Shown here piece by piece: positions 1 through 6,921 of a DNA stretch of 7,272 nucleotides. The notes under the pieces were generated by a model that saw only the letters and a program-made list of their open reading frames with translations, did no database searches and was not told where the DNA came from. Every line of letters begins with the position of its first letter. The stretch's first letter is position 1. Position numbers and translations under genes: made by a program. Origin of the DNA: Alphaproteobacteria bacterium (GTDB taxonomy: Bacteria > Pseudomonadota > Alphaproteobacteria > RF32 > CAG-239); assembly GCA_017477035.1 (NCBI GenBank), contig JAFUXW010000064.1, positions 1 to 7,272 of the forward strand. Direction: 5' to 3'.

Positions 1-2
1 TT

Positions 3-875
3 AAAGAATTAGGCTTAACAAGATCCCCGCGACGTAAACATAAATCAATAGATATTAACAAATTCAAAGAACTTATAAAATTAGGCATTTCTGATATAGA
101 TATTGCCAACAAATTACAAATTTCAACCAGTACCGTTATTATCCTCAAAAAACGACATGGTTATGCCACCGAGGATGAACAAAAAATATCCAAAGGCAAA
201 AAAGGAGCAGCTTGTCGCGCATATTATAAAAGAACAGGCACAAAACCGGAATGTCCGTTTTCAAAAAACGTCTTAGAGCAATACAGTGATGAAATTATCC
301 CGCTATTGGAAAACGGAACTCATAAGAGTGAAATAGCCAAGAGATACGGTGTCAGCCACGCCACCGTTTTCAATTTTATACACTTATACGATATAGATGC
401 ACCGGTAAAAAAGATTTGTGACGGTAAAGAAAAACAAATTCAAGAAGCGTTTAATGACGGAAAAAGTTTGGAAAACATTTCCAACGAACTGAAATGCCAT
501 GCGCAGACAATTTACGGCACCGTTAAAAATATGAAGCTCTCAAGAGCGCAAAACAGCATTAAACGAAAGAGCATTTTAAACGACAGAGAAGAAGAAATCA
601 GACAGCTGTATGAAGAAGGTTTATCAGGTTTAGCAATAGCCAAACGTATGGGTGTTTCATACCCGAGTTTGTACGAATTTATCCATAAAAAACAATTTGC
701 GGAAAGACCGTATGTCAGACGTTCAATTTTTGACGGACGTGATGATGAACTTATGAAAATGCGTCAAGACGGTATGAGCTTAAAGCAAATCGGCGAGTAT
801 TTCGGGGTAGGAATAACCACCGTCTTACATCGCATCAAGAAATTACAACAAAACAACCAATATCAAAACATTTGA
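3..875 (+). CDS. Multi-helix-turn-helix DNA-binding protein, 5' end cut off by window edge
   Basis: The frame is open from the first complete codon at position 3 to the TGA at 873-875, giving the last 290 residues; the true start lies upstream. An internal TTG at 306 could be mistaken for a start, but a full repeat unit lies before it and there is no in-frame ATG until residue 177. The protein is an array of similar units of about 38 residues at approximately residues 16-53, 94-131, 141-179, 193-230 and 244-281. Each has the pattern (K/D)xxELxxxGxSxxxIAxxxGVSxxTVxxxIK, as in the HTH of resolvases, transposases and small homeodomain-like regulators. Residues 1-12 (KELGLTRSPRRK) resemble the end of another unit. 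Basic linkers (RSPRRK, KGKKG, KRK) fit DNA binding. No recombinase or nuclease domain is visible in this part. Sequence-specific DNA binding is inferred from the family; target and role are unknown. Local GC is about 32-37%, higher than most of the next gene. Its stop lies 26 bases before the glycosyltransferase ATG, so cotranscription is possible. Confidence 0.85.
   Translation, partial: KELGLTRSPRRKHKSIDINKFKELIKLGISDIDIANKLQISTSTVIILKKRHGYATEDEQKISKGKKGAACRAYYKRTGTKPECPFSKNVLEQYSDEIIPLLENGTHKSEIAKRYGVSHATVFNFIHLYDIDAPVKKICDGKEKQIQEAFNDGKSLENISNELKCHAQTIYGTVKNMKLSRAQNSIKRKSILNDREEEIRQLYEEGLSGLAIAKRMGVSYPSLYEFIHKKQFAERPYVRRSIFDGRDDELMKMRQDGMSLKQIGEYFGVGITTVLHRIKKLQQNNQYQNI
48..845 (+). repeat. 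Protein-level array of five helix-turn-helix units
   Basis: Approximate unit positions in DNA are 48-161, 282-395, 423-539, 579-692 and 732-845. The alanine or glycine at the start of the HTH core (IA, IA, IS, IA, IG) falls at residues 35, 112, 160, 213 and 264. Spacing is therefore about 50 residues, except for the longer 77-residue step between the first two units. The units share the pattern but have diverged in sequence, so this is an old protein repeat and not a recent DNA duplication. Confidence 0.75.
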
Positions 876-891
876 ATAAGGAAATATTTGC

Positions 892-896
892 AGAGG
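892..896 (+). promoter_or_regulatory. Ribosome binding site that decides the start of the glycosyltransferase gene
   Basis: AGAGG lies five bases before the ATG at 902. The alternative in-frame start, TTG at 872, overlaps the stop of the upstream gene but has no purine-rich site at the right distance. The ATG at 902 is therefore preferred, which makes the product 1056 residues long and not 1066. Confidence 0.6.
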
Positions 897-901
897 TAAA
901 A

Positions 902-3900
902 ATGGTTAAGACAAAGAAGAAAGAAGTTCAGAAACAATTGCCAGTAACTATTAAGGTAAAAAATGCAGATGGTGATCCAGATACTGTTGCAGAAATTATT
1001 ATTCAAAATAAAATTGATTACACGCCAAAAGTATCGGTGATTATTCCGGTTTATAATGTGGAACCTTATTTGCGCGAGTGTTTGGATTCGGTAATTAACC
1101 AGACCTTGCGTGAAATAGAAATAATTTGCGTAGATGACGGCTCCACAGATAATTCCTTGGAAATCCTTAAAGAGTACGCCGCGAAAGATAAGAGAATTAC
1201 GGTAGTTGCTCCCGAACATATAGGAACAGGTAGATGCAGAAACATAGCTTTAAGTTTGGTTAAGGGAGAATATATAGGTTTTGTAGATCCGGATGATTGG
1301 ATTGAAACCGAATATTTTGAAAAATTATATATTTCTGCGATGAGTGATTCTGATGTTGTTTTTCAAACTTCAAGAATAGAGTTTTATCCGGAAGATAATA
1401 ACAGGGAAGTTGTGATAGACACTCCTAAAGGGGGGAATGATTATGTGTTTAGGTTCAATATAATTCATTATTCAGCGCATTTATGGTCAAAGATATTTAA
1501 AAGAAGTTTTGTAGAACAATATAATATAAAAAATTCGTTCACAAGGCGTTCTCAAGATTTATGTTTTACATTTCCTGCAATTCTTCTGGCGGAGAATATA
1601 AAATGTATTAATAATGCGAAATATTATTACAGAAAAGGTCATAAGTCTGCATGTACTGTTGAATATACGGCTCAAGATGCACATGAGGTTTTTGCTTTAT
1701 ATTCTCAAATCGAGAGCAAAGTTGGAAAGTTTAATGAAAATATGCTTTCTCTTGTTAAATACAAAAAAAATATAACATTAAAGAAAATGTACACCACAAG
1801 TGGTAAGGATGTTCAGCAAATAATAAGAGAAAATGCCAAAGATTTATATGAAATTGATTTTGATTTGTATGAAAATAATAGAAATAAAAAAATAGCAATC
1901 AAGAATCCTGCTCCTGACAATATTGATAAACTCTGGTGGGGCGATTATTGGTTAGGCTTGGATTTGGCACAAGGCTTAAAAGAACAAGGATATAATGTAA
2001 GGACTGACTATGCTGAAGATAATGTTGGTGGAAAAAGTGATTATACAAGGGGGGAAGTTTGCGCAGATCCTGAAATTAATATAGTAATAAGAGGAATTAA
2101 AAGGGATGTAAAATTAGATAAAAGTAAAATAAATATAATGTATCTTATTTCGCATCCAGATGATGTAACCATAAAGGAAGCAATGCAGTACGATTTTATT
2201 ATTGTAGGTTCTATAAGGAAGTATGAGTATTTTAAAAAGTATGGTGTTAAAGCTTATTATTTGCCTCAATTTTCTAATCCAAGACGTTTTTTCTGTCAGA
2301 AAGATAGTACTTTTGAAAATAAATTGTTATTTGTTGGGAATGCGTATGGTGGGATACGTCCAGCTGTACAATATGCAATCAAAAATGAGTTACCTATGTC
2401 ATTATATGGAAAGTTTTGGGATAAATATATAGATATTAAGTATATAAAAGGTGAATATATCGATAATAATGATTTGCATAAGTATTATAGTAACGCAGAT
2501 ATTGTATTAAACGATACAAACGAAAATATGAAATCACAAGGTTTTGTGTCAAACCGTATCTATGATGTCACTTCTTGTAAAGCGTTTGTAATGTCTGATT
2601 ATATGCCTGAAATTCAAAAAGTATACGGGGATGTAATTCCTATGTACAGGACAGAAAAAGAATTCTGTAATTTGGTTAATTATTATTTGAACCATCCTGA
2701 AGAAAGGTTAAAGAAGGCTGAACAGGCCTACCAAATCACAATGAAATATTATACAAATACCATATTTGCTAGAAATTTAAAACAGATTATAAAAAAATAT
2801 TCATTGTTTTGGAGACGTATATATATTTTATCAGATTATATATTATTTCCATATAATATGATAAAGTTAAAATGCTTGAAAAGTTTGGTGTCTCCTGAAC
2901 TCTTAGTGAAATTATCAACTAAACAAGATGTCACTGATACTCAAAAGACGTTGAAGGAAAAGGAAATAATTTTTGAAAAGATTATGGAGTTAATCATGCC
3001 TTTGCGGATAGATTTAAAAAATTGCGGAGATAAAAATAATAATTTAGTAGTATCAGCCTCTACAAATCGTGTAACTACTCCAACTTATTATACTGATAAT
3101 ACGGGTATAGGATATGTTATTGAATGTAATAAGAATTCTACGATTATAAAACTGAATGTAGTGTGTGATGGTATTTTACAAATGAATTTTAAAGGACAGG
3201 ATAAAAGGTATAACGGATGTAAATATCAGTTTTGGGTTGATTACAAATCTATTAAAATTGATGGAAAAGAGATCTTATCTGCTCCTGTTGCCACTTGGCA
3301 TGATAAACCATATCGTTATGAAATGTCAGTAAAAGATGGACAGAAAATATCTCTGGAAGTAGAACAGCAATATCATGAATATGTAGATTATGAGCTAAAT
3401 AATTTATTGATGGAATTAAATCCTAATAATGATTATATTAGCAAAAATATAGATTCAATCATCGTTAAACTAAAAGAACAAGTACCGATTATTAATGAAG
3501 AAACACAAAGAAATAGAGAGATAGAAAGGTATGTGGCTAAAATAATTTCTGATTTAATCACGTATCGTTTGGATATTAAAAATTGTGGTATATCAAGTAA
3601 TGATTTTGATGTAACCGCAACTGATGACATTGTAATCAGAGCTGAAAAGTGGATGACTAACGAACAAGGAATAGGTAAGGTTGTTCAAGGAAATACTATC
3701 AAAAACACTATAAAGATTCGGCCCATAAATGATGGTAATTTGCATATTGCATTCAAAGGACCGGATAAAAAATTCAATAATGAACGAATTCCTCTTTGGA
3801 TTGATTACAAATCAATAAGAATAGACGGCACAGAAATTTTATCTATACCTGTTTTCACATGGCACGATAAACCATTTAAATGTGAATTCCAAGTGCGAGA

Positions 3901-4072
3901 TAAACAAAAAATAACTATAGAGATTGAACAACAATATCATCGATATACCAGAGATGAATTAAAAGAGATTATTTTGAAATTAAATGACACAAATTATCAT
4001 AAAATCACTGATGAAATAGTAAACGTAGTTTATGAGCGAATACAATCAGAAATTAAGAAGGAGGCAATATGA
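902..4072 (+). CDS. Bifunctional glycosyltransferase (GT2 GT-A domain + CgeB-like GT-B domain) with two C-terminal copies of an unknown module
   Basis: The product is 1056 residues long with no signal peptide, so it is probably cytoplasmic. Residues 43-250 form a family 2 GT-A domain: SVIIPVYN at 45-52, nucleotide-binding VDDGS at 77-81, metal/sugar-nucleotide motif FVDPDDW at 127-133, and SQDLCF at 217-222 in the place of the usual EDLxF. Residues 330-632 resemble CgeB-type GT-B enzymes (Glyco_trans_1_2): WWGDYWLGLDLAQGLKEQGY at 345-364, LLFVGN at 475-480, and NRIYDVTSCKAFVMSDY at 551-567, the usual donor-side motif. A linker follows, then two module copies at about 692-842 and 879-1031. Two sugar transfers by one chain are plausible; donor and acceptor sugars cannot be read from sequence. 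The 3' end overlaps the next gene by four bases (ATGA), so translation is probably coupled. GC is about 39% over 1021-1320 but about 27% over 2821-3060, which suggests a mosaic origin. Two G6 tracts lie at 1430 and 2049. Confidence is high for glycosyltransferase and low for the exact linkage. Confidence 0.92.
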   Translation: MVKTKKKEVQKQLPVTIKVKNADGDPDTVAEIIIQNKIDYTPKVSVIIPVYNVEPYLRECLDSVINQTLREIEIICVDDGSTDNSLEILKEYAAKDKRITVVAPEHIGTGRCRNIALSLVKGEYIGFVDPDDWIETEYFEKLYISAMSDSDVVFQTSRIEFYPEDNNREVVIDTPKGGNDYVFRFNIIHYSAHLWSKIFKRSFVEQYNIKNSFTRRSQDLCFTFPAILLAENIKCINNAKYYYRKGHKSACTVEYTAQDAHEVFALYSQIESKVGKFNENMLSLVKYKKNITLKKMYTTSGKDVQQIIRENAKDLYEIDFDLYENNRNKKIAIKNPAPDNIDKLWWGDYWLGLDLAQGLKEQGYNVRTDYAEDNVGGKSDYTRGEVCADPEINIVIRGIKRDVKLDKSKINIMYLISHPDDVTIKEAMQYDFIIVGSIRKYEYFKKYGVKAYYLPQFSNPRRFFCQKDSTFENKLLFVGNAYGGIRPAVQYAIKNELPMSLYGKFWDKYIDIKYIKGEYIDNNDLHKYYSNADIVLNDTNENMKSQGFVSNRIYDVTSCKAFVMSDYMPEIQKVYGDVIPMYRTEKEFCNLVNYYLNHPEERLKKAEQAYQITMKYYTNTIFARNLKQIIKKYSLFWRRIYILSDYILFPYNMIKLKCLKSLVSPELLVKLSTKQDVTDTQKTLKEKEIIFEKIMELIMPLRIDLKNCGDKNNNLVVSASTNRVTTPTYYTDNTGIGYVIECNKNSTIIKLNVVCDGILQMNFKGQDKRYNGCKYQFWVDYKSIKIDGKEILSAPVATWHDKPYRYEMSVKDGQKISLEVEQQYHEYVDYELNNLLMELNPNNDYISKNIDSIIVKLKEQVPIINEETQRNREIERYVAKIISDLITYRLDIKNCGISSNDFDVTATDDIVIRAEKWMTNEQGIGKVVQGNTIKNTIKIRPINDGNLHIAFKGPDKKFNNERIPLWIDYKSIRIDGTEILSIPVFTWHDKPFKCEFQVRDKQKITIEIEQQYHRYTRDELKEIILKLNDTNYHKITDEIVNVVYERIQSEIKKEAI
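2975..3427 (+). repeat. Unknown module, copy A (in the GT2/CgeB-like protein)
   Basis: This is protein residues about 692-842. It begins with a short helix, then RIDLKN at 702-707, NFKG at 762-765, the block WVDYKSIKIDGKEILS at 778-793, TWHDKP at 798-803, LEVEQQYH at 818-825, and ends in a predicted helix (YELNNLLMELN). The alternation of hydrophobic and polar residues suggests a mostly beta fold capped by helices. I do not recognise it as a named family. Confidence 0.8.
3536..3994 (+). repeat. Unknown module, copy B (in the GT2/CgeB-like protein)
   Basis: This is protein residues about 879-1031, tandem with copy A at a period of 187 residues. Landmarks are RLDIKN at 889-894, AFKG at 950-953, WIDYKSIRIDGTEILS at 966-981, TWHDKP at 986-991 and IEIEQQYH at 1006-1013. 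The step from the W-block to TWHDKP is 20 residues and from there to the first Glu of ExEQ is 21, identical in all three copies. The DNA has diverged, so the duplication is not recent. Confidence 0.8.
4058..4064 (+). promoter_or_regulatory. Strong ribosome binding site for the membrane protein gene
   Basis: AAGGAGG sits four bases before the ATG at 4069, inside the end of the upstream coding region. Together with the ATGA stop-start overlap it supports translational coupling of the two genes and fixes the start of the downstream one. Confidence 0.7.
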
Positions 4073-5058
4073 CACACGAAAACATGGAAAATATTTCTGA
4101 ACGAATAGAAATAATAAGAAAATGGATAAAAGTTAAACAGTGGTTAAAAAAGAATTTTTGGAATATCATAGGTATACTCGTAATTTTGGAATTAGCTGCT
4201 TTATATGCGCAGAACTATACTACTAGTTGCAAAAATCTGCTAGGAAAAGATGTTTTGGGATTTTTCGGTATTATTTATACACAAGGTGTTCTAGCTTTTA
4301 TGCAGCATTTTAGTTGGGCGTTTTTAATATTATTACTCTTTTTAATTCCATCTTGTATAAACAATATAAAAGATTTGTTTGAAAATGCATGTAAAATTGT
4401 TACAAAGACAAGTTATTTTCAACAAGAAACCCCAAAGCAGCAAGATGAAAAAGATAAAGAAATATTTAACATTATACAGACTGAACAAGAAAATATTGTC
4501 AAAGATGATATTACAGAAGAGACAAAATCAGATGGTAAAAAAGCAGGAAGTGTTAAAAAAATAGAGGGGGAATTTGAGAAAAGGATGAAAATTCGCGAAA
4601 AACTCCGCAATTTTATACTGGAGCACACAAGAGAAATGAATATAGATAATTTTGTCATAAAAAGTAAAGTTGCTGTTACGGATGATCCAATTAGTAGTGA
4701 TATGAAACTATTGTTTGATTATTCGTATCGTTTTAAGGGTAATAGCAGAACACGTCGTTATATAAACACATTGATTGTGCCTAATTCTGTTCGTTCCGCT
4801 GATATGTATTATAGATATATTCGTATTATGAATGATATTAATAGTGCACATAGAAATCAGCGCTTTGCTATAGAGTTAGTGCTATTAAATCTGGATAATT
4901 CTCGTGAGAGAAATACGTTTGATACGATAATAGATATGTATTCAAAAGCAATTGATAATGGCGTATTAGCAGTTAAAGAATGTTGTCTTGATGAGAATAA
5001 TATTCCTCAAATTATCAGAGAATATGGTTGGGTGTTAGAGACACAGATATATGATTAA
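4069..5058 (+). CDS. Membrane protein of unknown function, two N-terminal membrane segments
   Basis: I do not recognise this 329-residue protein. A basic, amphipathic N-terminus (residues 1-30) precedes a hydrophobic segment at about 31-48 (WNIIGILVILELAALYA). A second clear one is at about 81-98 (FSWAFLILLLFLIPSCI), with a moderately hydrophobic stretch between them. A polar, charged linker follows (about 115-170, rich in Lys, Glu, Gln and Asp), then a basic helix (EFEKRMKIREKLRNFILEHT) and a compact C-terminal region at about 190-329 with alternating strand- and helix-like stretches (LLFDYSYRF, INTLIVP, FAIELVLLNL, DMYSKAIDNGVLAV). With two membrane passes both ends would be cytoplasmic by the positive-inside rule. 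Lack of a catalytic motif, and a place between two glycosyltransferase genes with an overlap upstream and 39 bases downstream, suggest a structural, anchoring or regulatory part of the glycan machinery; this is inference. A chain-length regulator (Wzz-type) is less likely, since the bulk would be cytoplasmic and not periplasmic. Confidence 0.85.
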   Translation: MTHENMENISERIEIIRKWIKVKQWLKKNFWNIIGILVILELAALYAQNYTTSCKNLLGKDVLGFFGIIYTQGVLAFMQHFSWAFLILLLFLIPSCINNIKDLFENACKIVTKTSYFQQETPKQQDEKDKEIFNIIQTEQENIVKDDITEETKSDGKKAGSVKKIEGEFEKRMKIREKLRNFILEHTREMNIDNFVIKSKVAVTDDPISSDMKLLFDYSYRFKGNSRTRRYINTLIVPNSVRSADMYYRYIRIMNDINSAHRNQRFAIELVLLNLDNSRERNTFDTIIDMYSKAIDNGVLAVKECCLDENNIPQIIREYGWVLETQIYD

Positions 5059-5087
5059 GAAAGCAATATAATTAGAATAATGTGATT

Positions 5088-5095
5088 AGGAGGAG
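5088..5095 (+). promoter_or_regulatory. Ribosome binding site for the GT61-type gene
   Basis: AGGAGGAG ends two bases before the ATG at 5098, and its AGGAGG core ends four bases before it. It lies in the 39-base gap after the membrane protein gene. No hairpin or clear promoter is seen in that gap, so the genes are probably on one transcript. Confidence 0.65.
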
Positions 5096-5097
5096 AT

Positions 5098-6921
5098 ATG
5101 GATATAAGTCAAATAAAATGCTATTTTGAGGATGATACAAAACAATTTAATCAGAAAAGCGTAGAAACAACAAAAGATAATTCACTACAAAATAACATTA
5201 TTGAAAATGTAAAACAGATTTTAACAACATTTCGGATTGATATTAAAAATTATGGGAATAAAGAAAATGCTGTTGAAGTTATTGCGGATAATTGTTATGT
5301 ATCAACCCCTCTATGGTATAAGGATAGCCAGGGGCAAGGAGTAGTGGTTGAATGTAACAGTAAAGTACAAAAAATTACTTTAAGGATAATTAAAAATGGG
5401 AAGTTAACAATATGTTTTAAAGGTATTTATAGATGTTGCAATGATCATCATATTCCATTGTGGGTAAACTATAGGTCTATAAAAATTAATGGACAGGAAA
5501 TATTATCTGACACGGTAAATACATGGCATGATAAGCCTTTTAATTATTCTATGTATGTCGTAGATAAACAAGTTATATCTGTAGAAATTGAACAAAGTAA
5601 TCACCAATATCTGAATAGTGAAATAAGAGATATTATATCCCAACTATACCCTAATGAGAAAAATACAGATCTTTTAGTCGCAAAAGTAAAAGAATATTTT
5701 TCATCTCTTGTTGTGGAAAATAAATATGCCTCCAGCTTTTCTCAGATGTTAAAAGTTAATTGTTATCTACAAAAAACATTATCGATAAGATCATATAAAA
5801 ATGCGTATATCTTACCATGTAAATTTAATGGATTTGGACCGAATACTTGGGCAAAAGGAGGAGTATTAGATGAAGAAAAAAATTATATAGTTAGCAGTTG
5901 TCAGTTACGAGAAATGGATGGTAAGTATGAATTTCAAGAATATGATACGATTGAAGAACCTGTGCTGTATTTCGGACTTTTCTTTGAGCATTGGGGACAT
6001 TTTCTGTTAGAATATATATCGAGATTATGGGCAGTTATAAAATATCCTGATAAATTTAAAGATATTAAAATTGCTTATTTACCAATGAGAGAAAATGATA
6101 AAATACGTGGTACATTTCAAGAATTTTTATACCTTTGCGGTATTAAACAAGAACAATTGATCGCAATCACCCATCCTATGCAATGCAAAGAAATATTAAT
6201 ACCAGATTCGAGCTCTTTTAACCCTAGTGCAACGTATACTGATGAGTATAAAATTATAATAAATACGGTTGTAGATAAAGCAAAAAATACCAATATGGAT
6301 ATGAAAATTTTTGATAATATATATCTGTCACACAATTCATTAAATAACTATTACAGTAGAGATATTGGGGAAGATAATATAGAAAAGTTGTTTGAAAGTA
6401 ATGGATTCCAGATAATTAATCCAGAAAAAATGACCCTAGTAGAACAAATTAAAATCATAAATAGTGCAAAGAAAATAGTTTCGCCATTAGGAACACTAAG
6501 TCATAATTTTTTGTTTGCAAACTCTACATCACAGTTAACTATTATAGGTAAATATTTAGGATATTCTAATTATCAAATGTTTGTAGATTCTGTTATAAGC
6601 AGAAAACCTATATATGTGGATTGTTCAGCATCTATTTTTCCTTTTAAAGATGGTGCAGGACCTTTTTTATATTTGTATAATAGAAATTTAAAATTATATG
6701 CAGAGGATAATAATTATGAAATTCCTGATATTAACTCTACCGAAACAATTAAAAAATACATTGAGATATCTGCTAAAAAATATAAATTTGATAAATTAAC
6801 TATAGCCGATATAGTCAATACAATTAAAGCACATCACAATACTAATATTGAAGATATAGGTGAAATTTTAGCAGTAATGCTAGAAATTATTGCTAATCAT
6901 AAGGAAGTATTTGATGATTAA
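5098..6921 (+). CDS. DUF563/GT61-type glycosyltransferase with N-terminal copy of the unknown module
   Basis: The product is 607 residues long with no signal peptide or membrane segment. Residues 36-186 are a third copy of the module found twice in the protein encoded at 902-4072. Residues about 235-530 match the DUF563/GT61 family (capsular polysaccharide biosynthesis and O-GlcNAc/xylosyltransferase-like enzymes). The evidence is FFEHWGHFLLEYISRLW at 295-311, which corresponds to the family's NxxHWLLExLPRL-like motif; NIYLSHNS at 407-414; and EQIKIINSAKKIVSPLGTLSHNFLFA at 449-474, which corresponds to the C-terminal motif usually read as IVGPHGAGLxNxLF. Here GTLSHN replaces GAGLTN, a moderate deviation. 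A helical tail follows (about 546-607). The enzyme probably transfers a sugar from a nucleotide donor to a cell-surface glycan precursor; donor and acceptor are unknown. It is the third catalytic glycosyltransferase domain in the cluster, and the shared module links it functionally to the gene at 902. Confidence 0.9.
   Translation: MDISQIKCYFEDDTKQFNQKSVETTKDNSLQNNIIENVKQILTTFRIDIKNYGNKENAVEVIADNCYVSTPLWYKDSQGQGVVVECNSKVQKITLRIIKNGKLTICFKGIYRCCNDHHIPLWVNYRSIKINGQEILSDTVNTWHDKPFNYSMYVVDKQVISVEIEQSNHQYLNSEIRDIISQLYPNEKNTDLLVAKVKEYFSSLVVENKYASSFSQMLKVNCYLQKTLSIRSYKNAYILPCKFNGFGPNTWAKGGVLDEEKNYIVSSCQLREMDGKYEFQEYDTIEEPVLYFGLFFEHWGHFLLEYISRLWAVIKYPDKFKDIKIAYLPMRENDKIRGTFQEFLYLCGIKQEQLIAITHPMQCKEILIPDSSSFNPSATYTDEYKIIINTVVDKAKNTNMDMKIFDNIYLSHNSLNNYYSRDIGEDNIEKLFESNGFQIINPEKMTLVEQIKIINSAKKIVSPLGTLSHNFLFANSTSQLTIIGKYLGYSNYQMFVDSVISRKPIYVDCSASIFPFKDGAGPFLYLYNRNLKLYAEDNNYEIPDINSTETIKKYIEISAKKYKFDKLTIADIVNTIKAHHNTNIEDIGEILAVMLEIIANHKEVFDD
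5203..5655 (+). repeat. Unknown module, copy C (N-terminal in the GT61-type protein)
   Basis: This is protein residues about 36-186: RIDIKN at 46-51, CFKG at 106-109, WVNYRSIKINGQEILS at 122-137, TWHDKP at 142-147, VEIEQSNH at 162-169, and a closing helix (SEIRDIISQLY). Spacings between landmarks match copies A and B to within one residue, although this copy is attached to a different glycosyltransferase family and at the opposite end of the chain. It alone has a CCNDHH run at 113-118. Confidence 0.8.

Noticed and set aside
306..875. Start of the HTH-array gene at TTG 306
   Set aside because: The same frame is open back to position 3 and contains a complete helix-turn-helix unit upstream, so TTG 306 is internal and the real start is outside the window.
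872..904. TTG at 872 as start of the GT2/CgeB-like gene
   Set aside because: It has no well-placed ribosome site, while the in-frame ATG at 902 has AGAGG five bases upstream; the extra ten residues add nothing recognisable. TTG use cannot be fully excluded.
863..1219. Minus-strand open frame of 118 codons
   Set aside because: It lies opposite the conserved GT-A catalytic core, and its product is a low-complexity Phe/Asn/Tyr-rich string with no domain; it is a shadow of the real gene. The shorter minus-strand frames at 3433-3630, 4419-4658 and 6117-6335 are rejected for the same reason.
1763..1770. A8 tract as a slippage switch or programmed frameshift site
   Set aside because: Runs of A are common in DNA this AT-rich, the reading frame continues normally, and no alternative frame of note opens beyond it.
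2975..3994. Recent tandem DNA duplication of copies A and B
   Set aside because: Similarity is clear in protein but the DNA shares only short stretches around the TWHDKP codons, so the duplication is old and is maintained by protein selection.
5434..5451. CCNDHH run in module copy C as a zinc site
   Set aside because: The cysteines and histidines are absent at the same place in copies A and B, and one short cluster without a partner pair is not enough to support a metal site.
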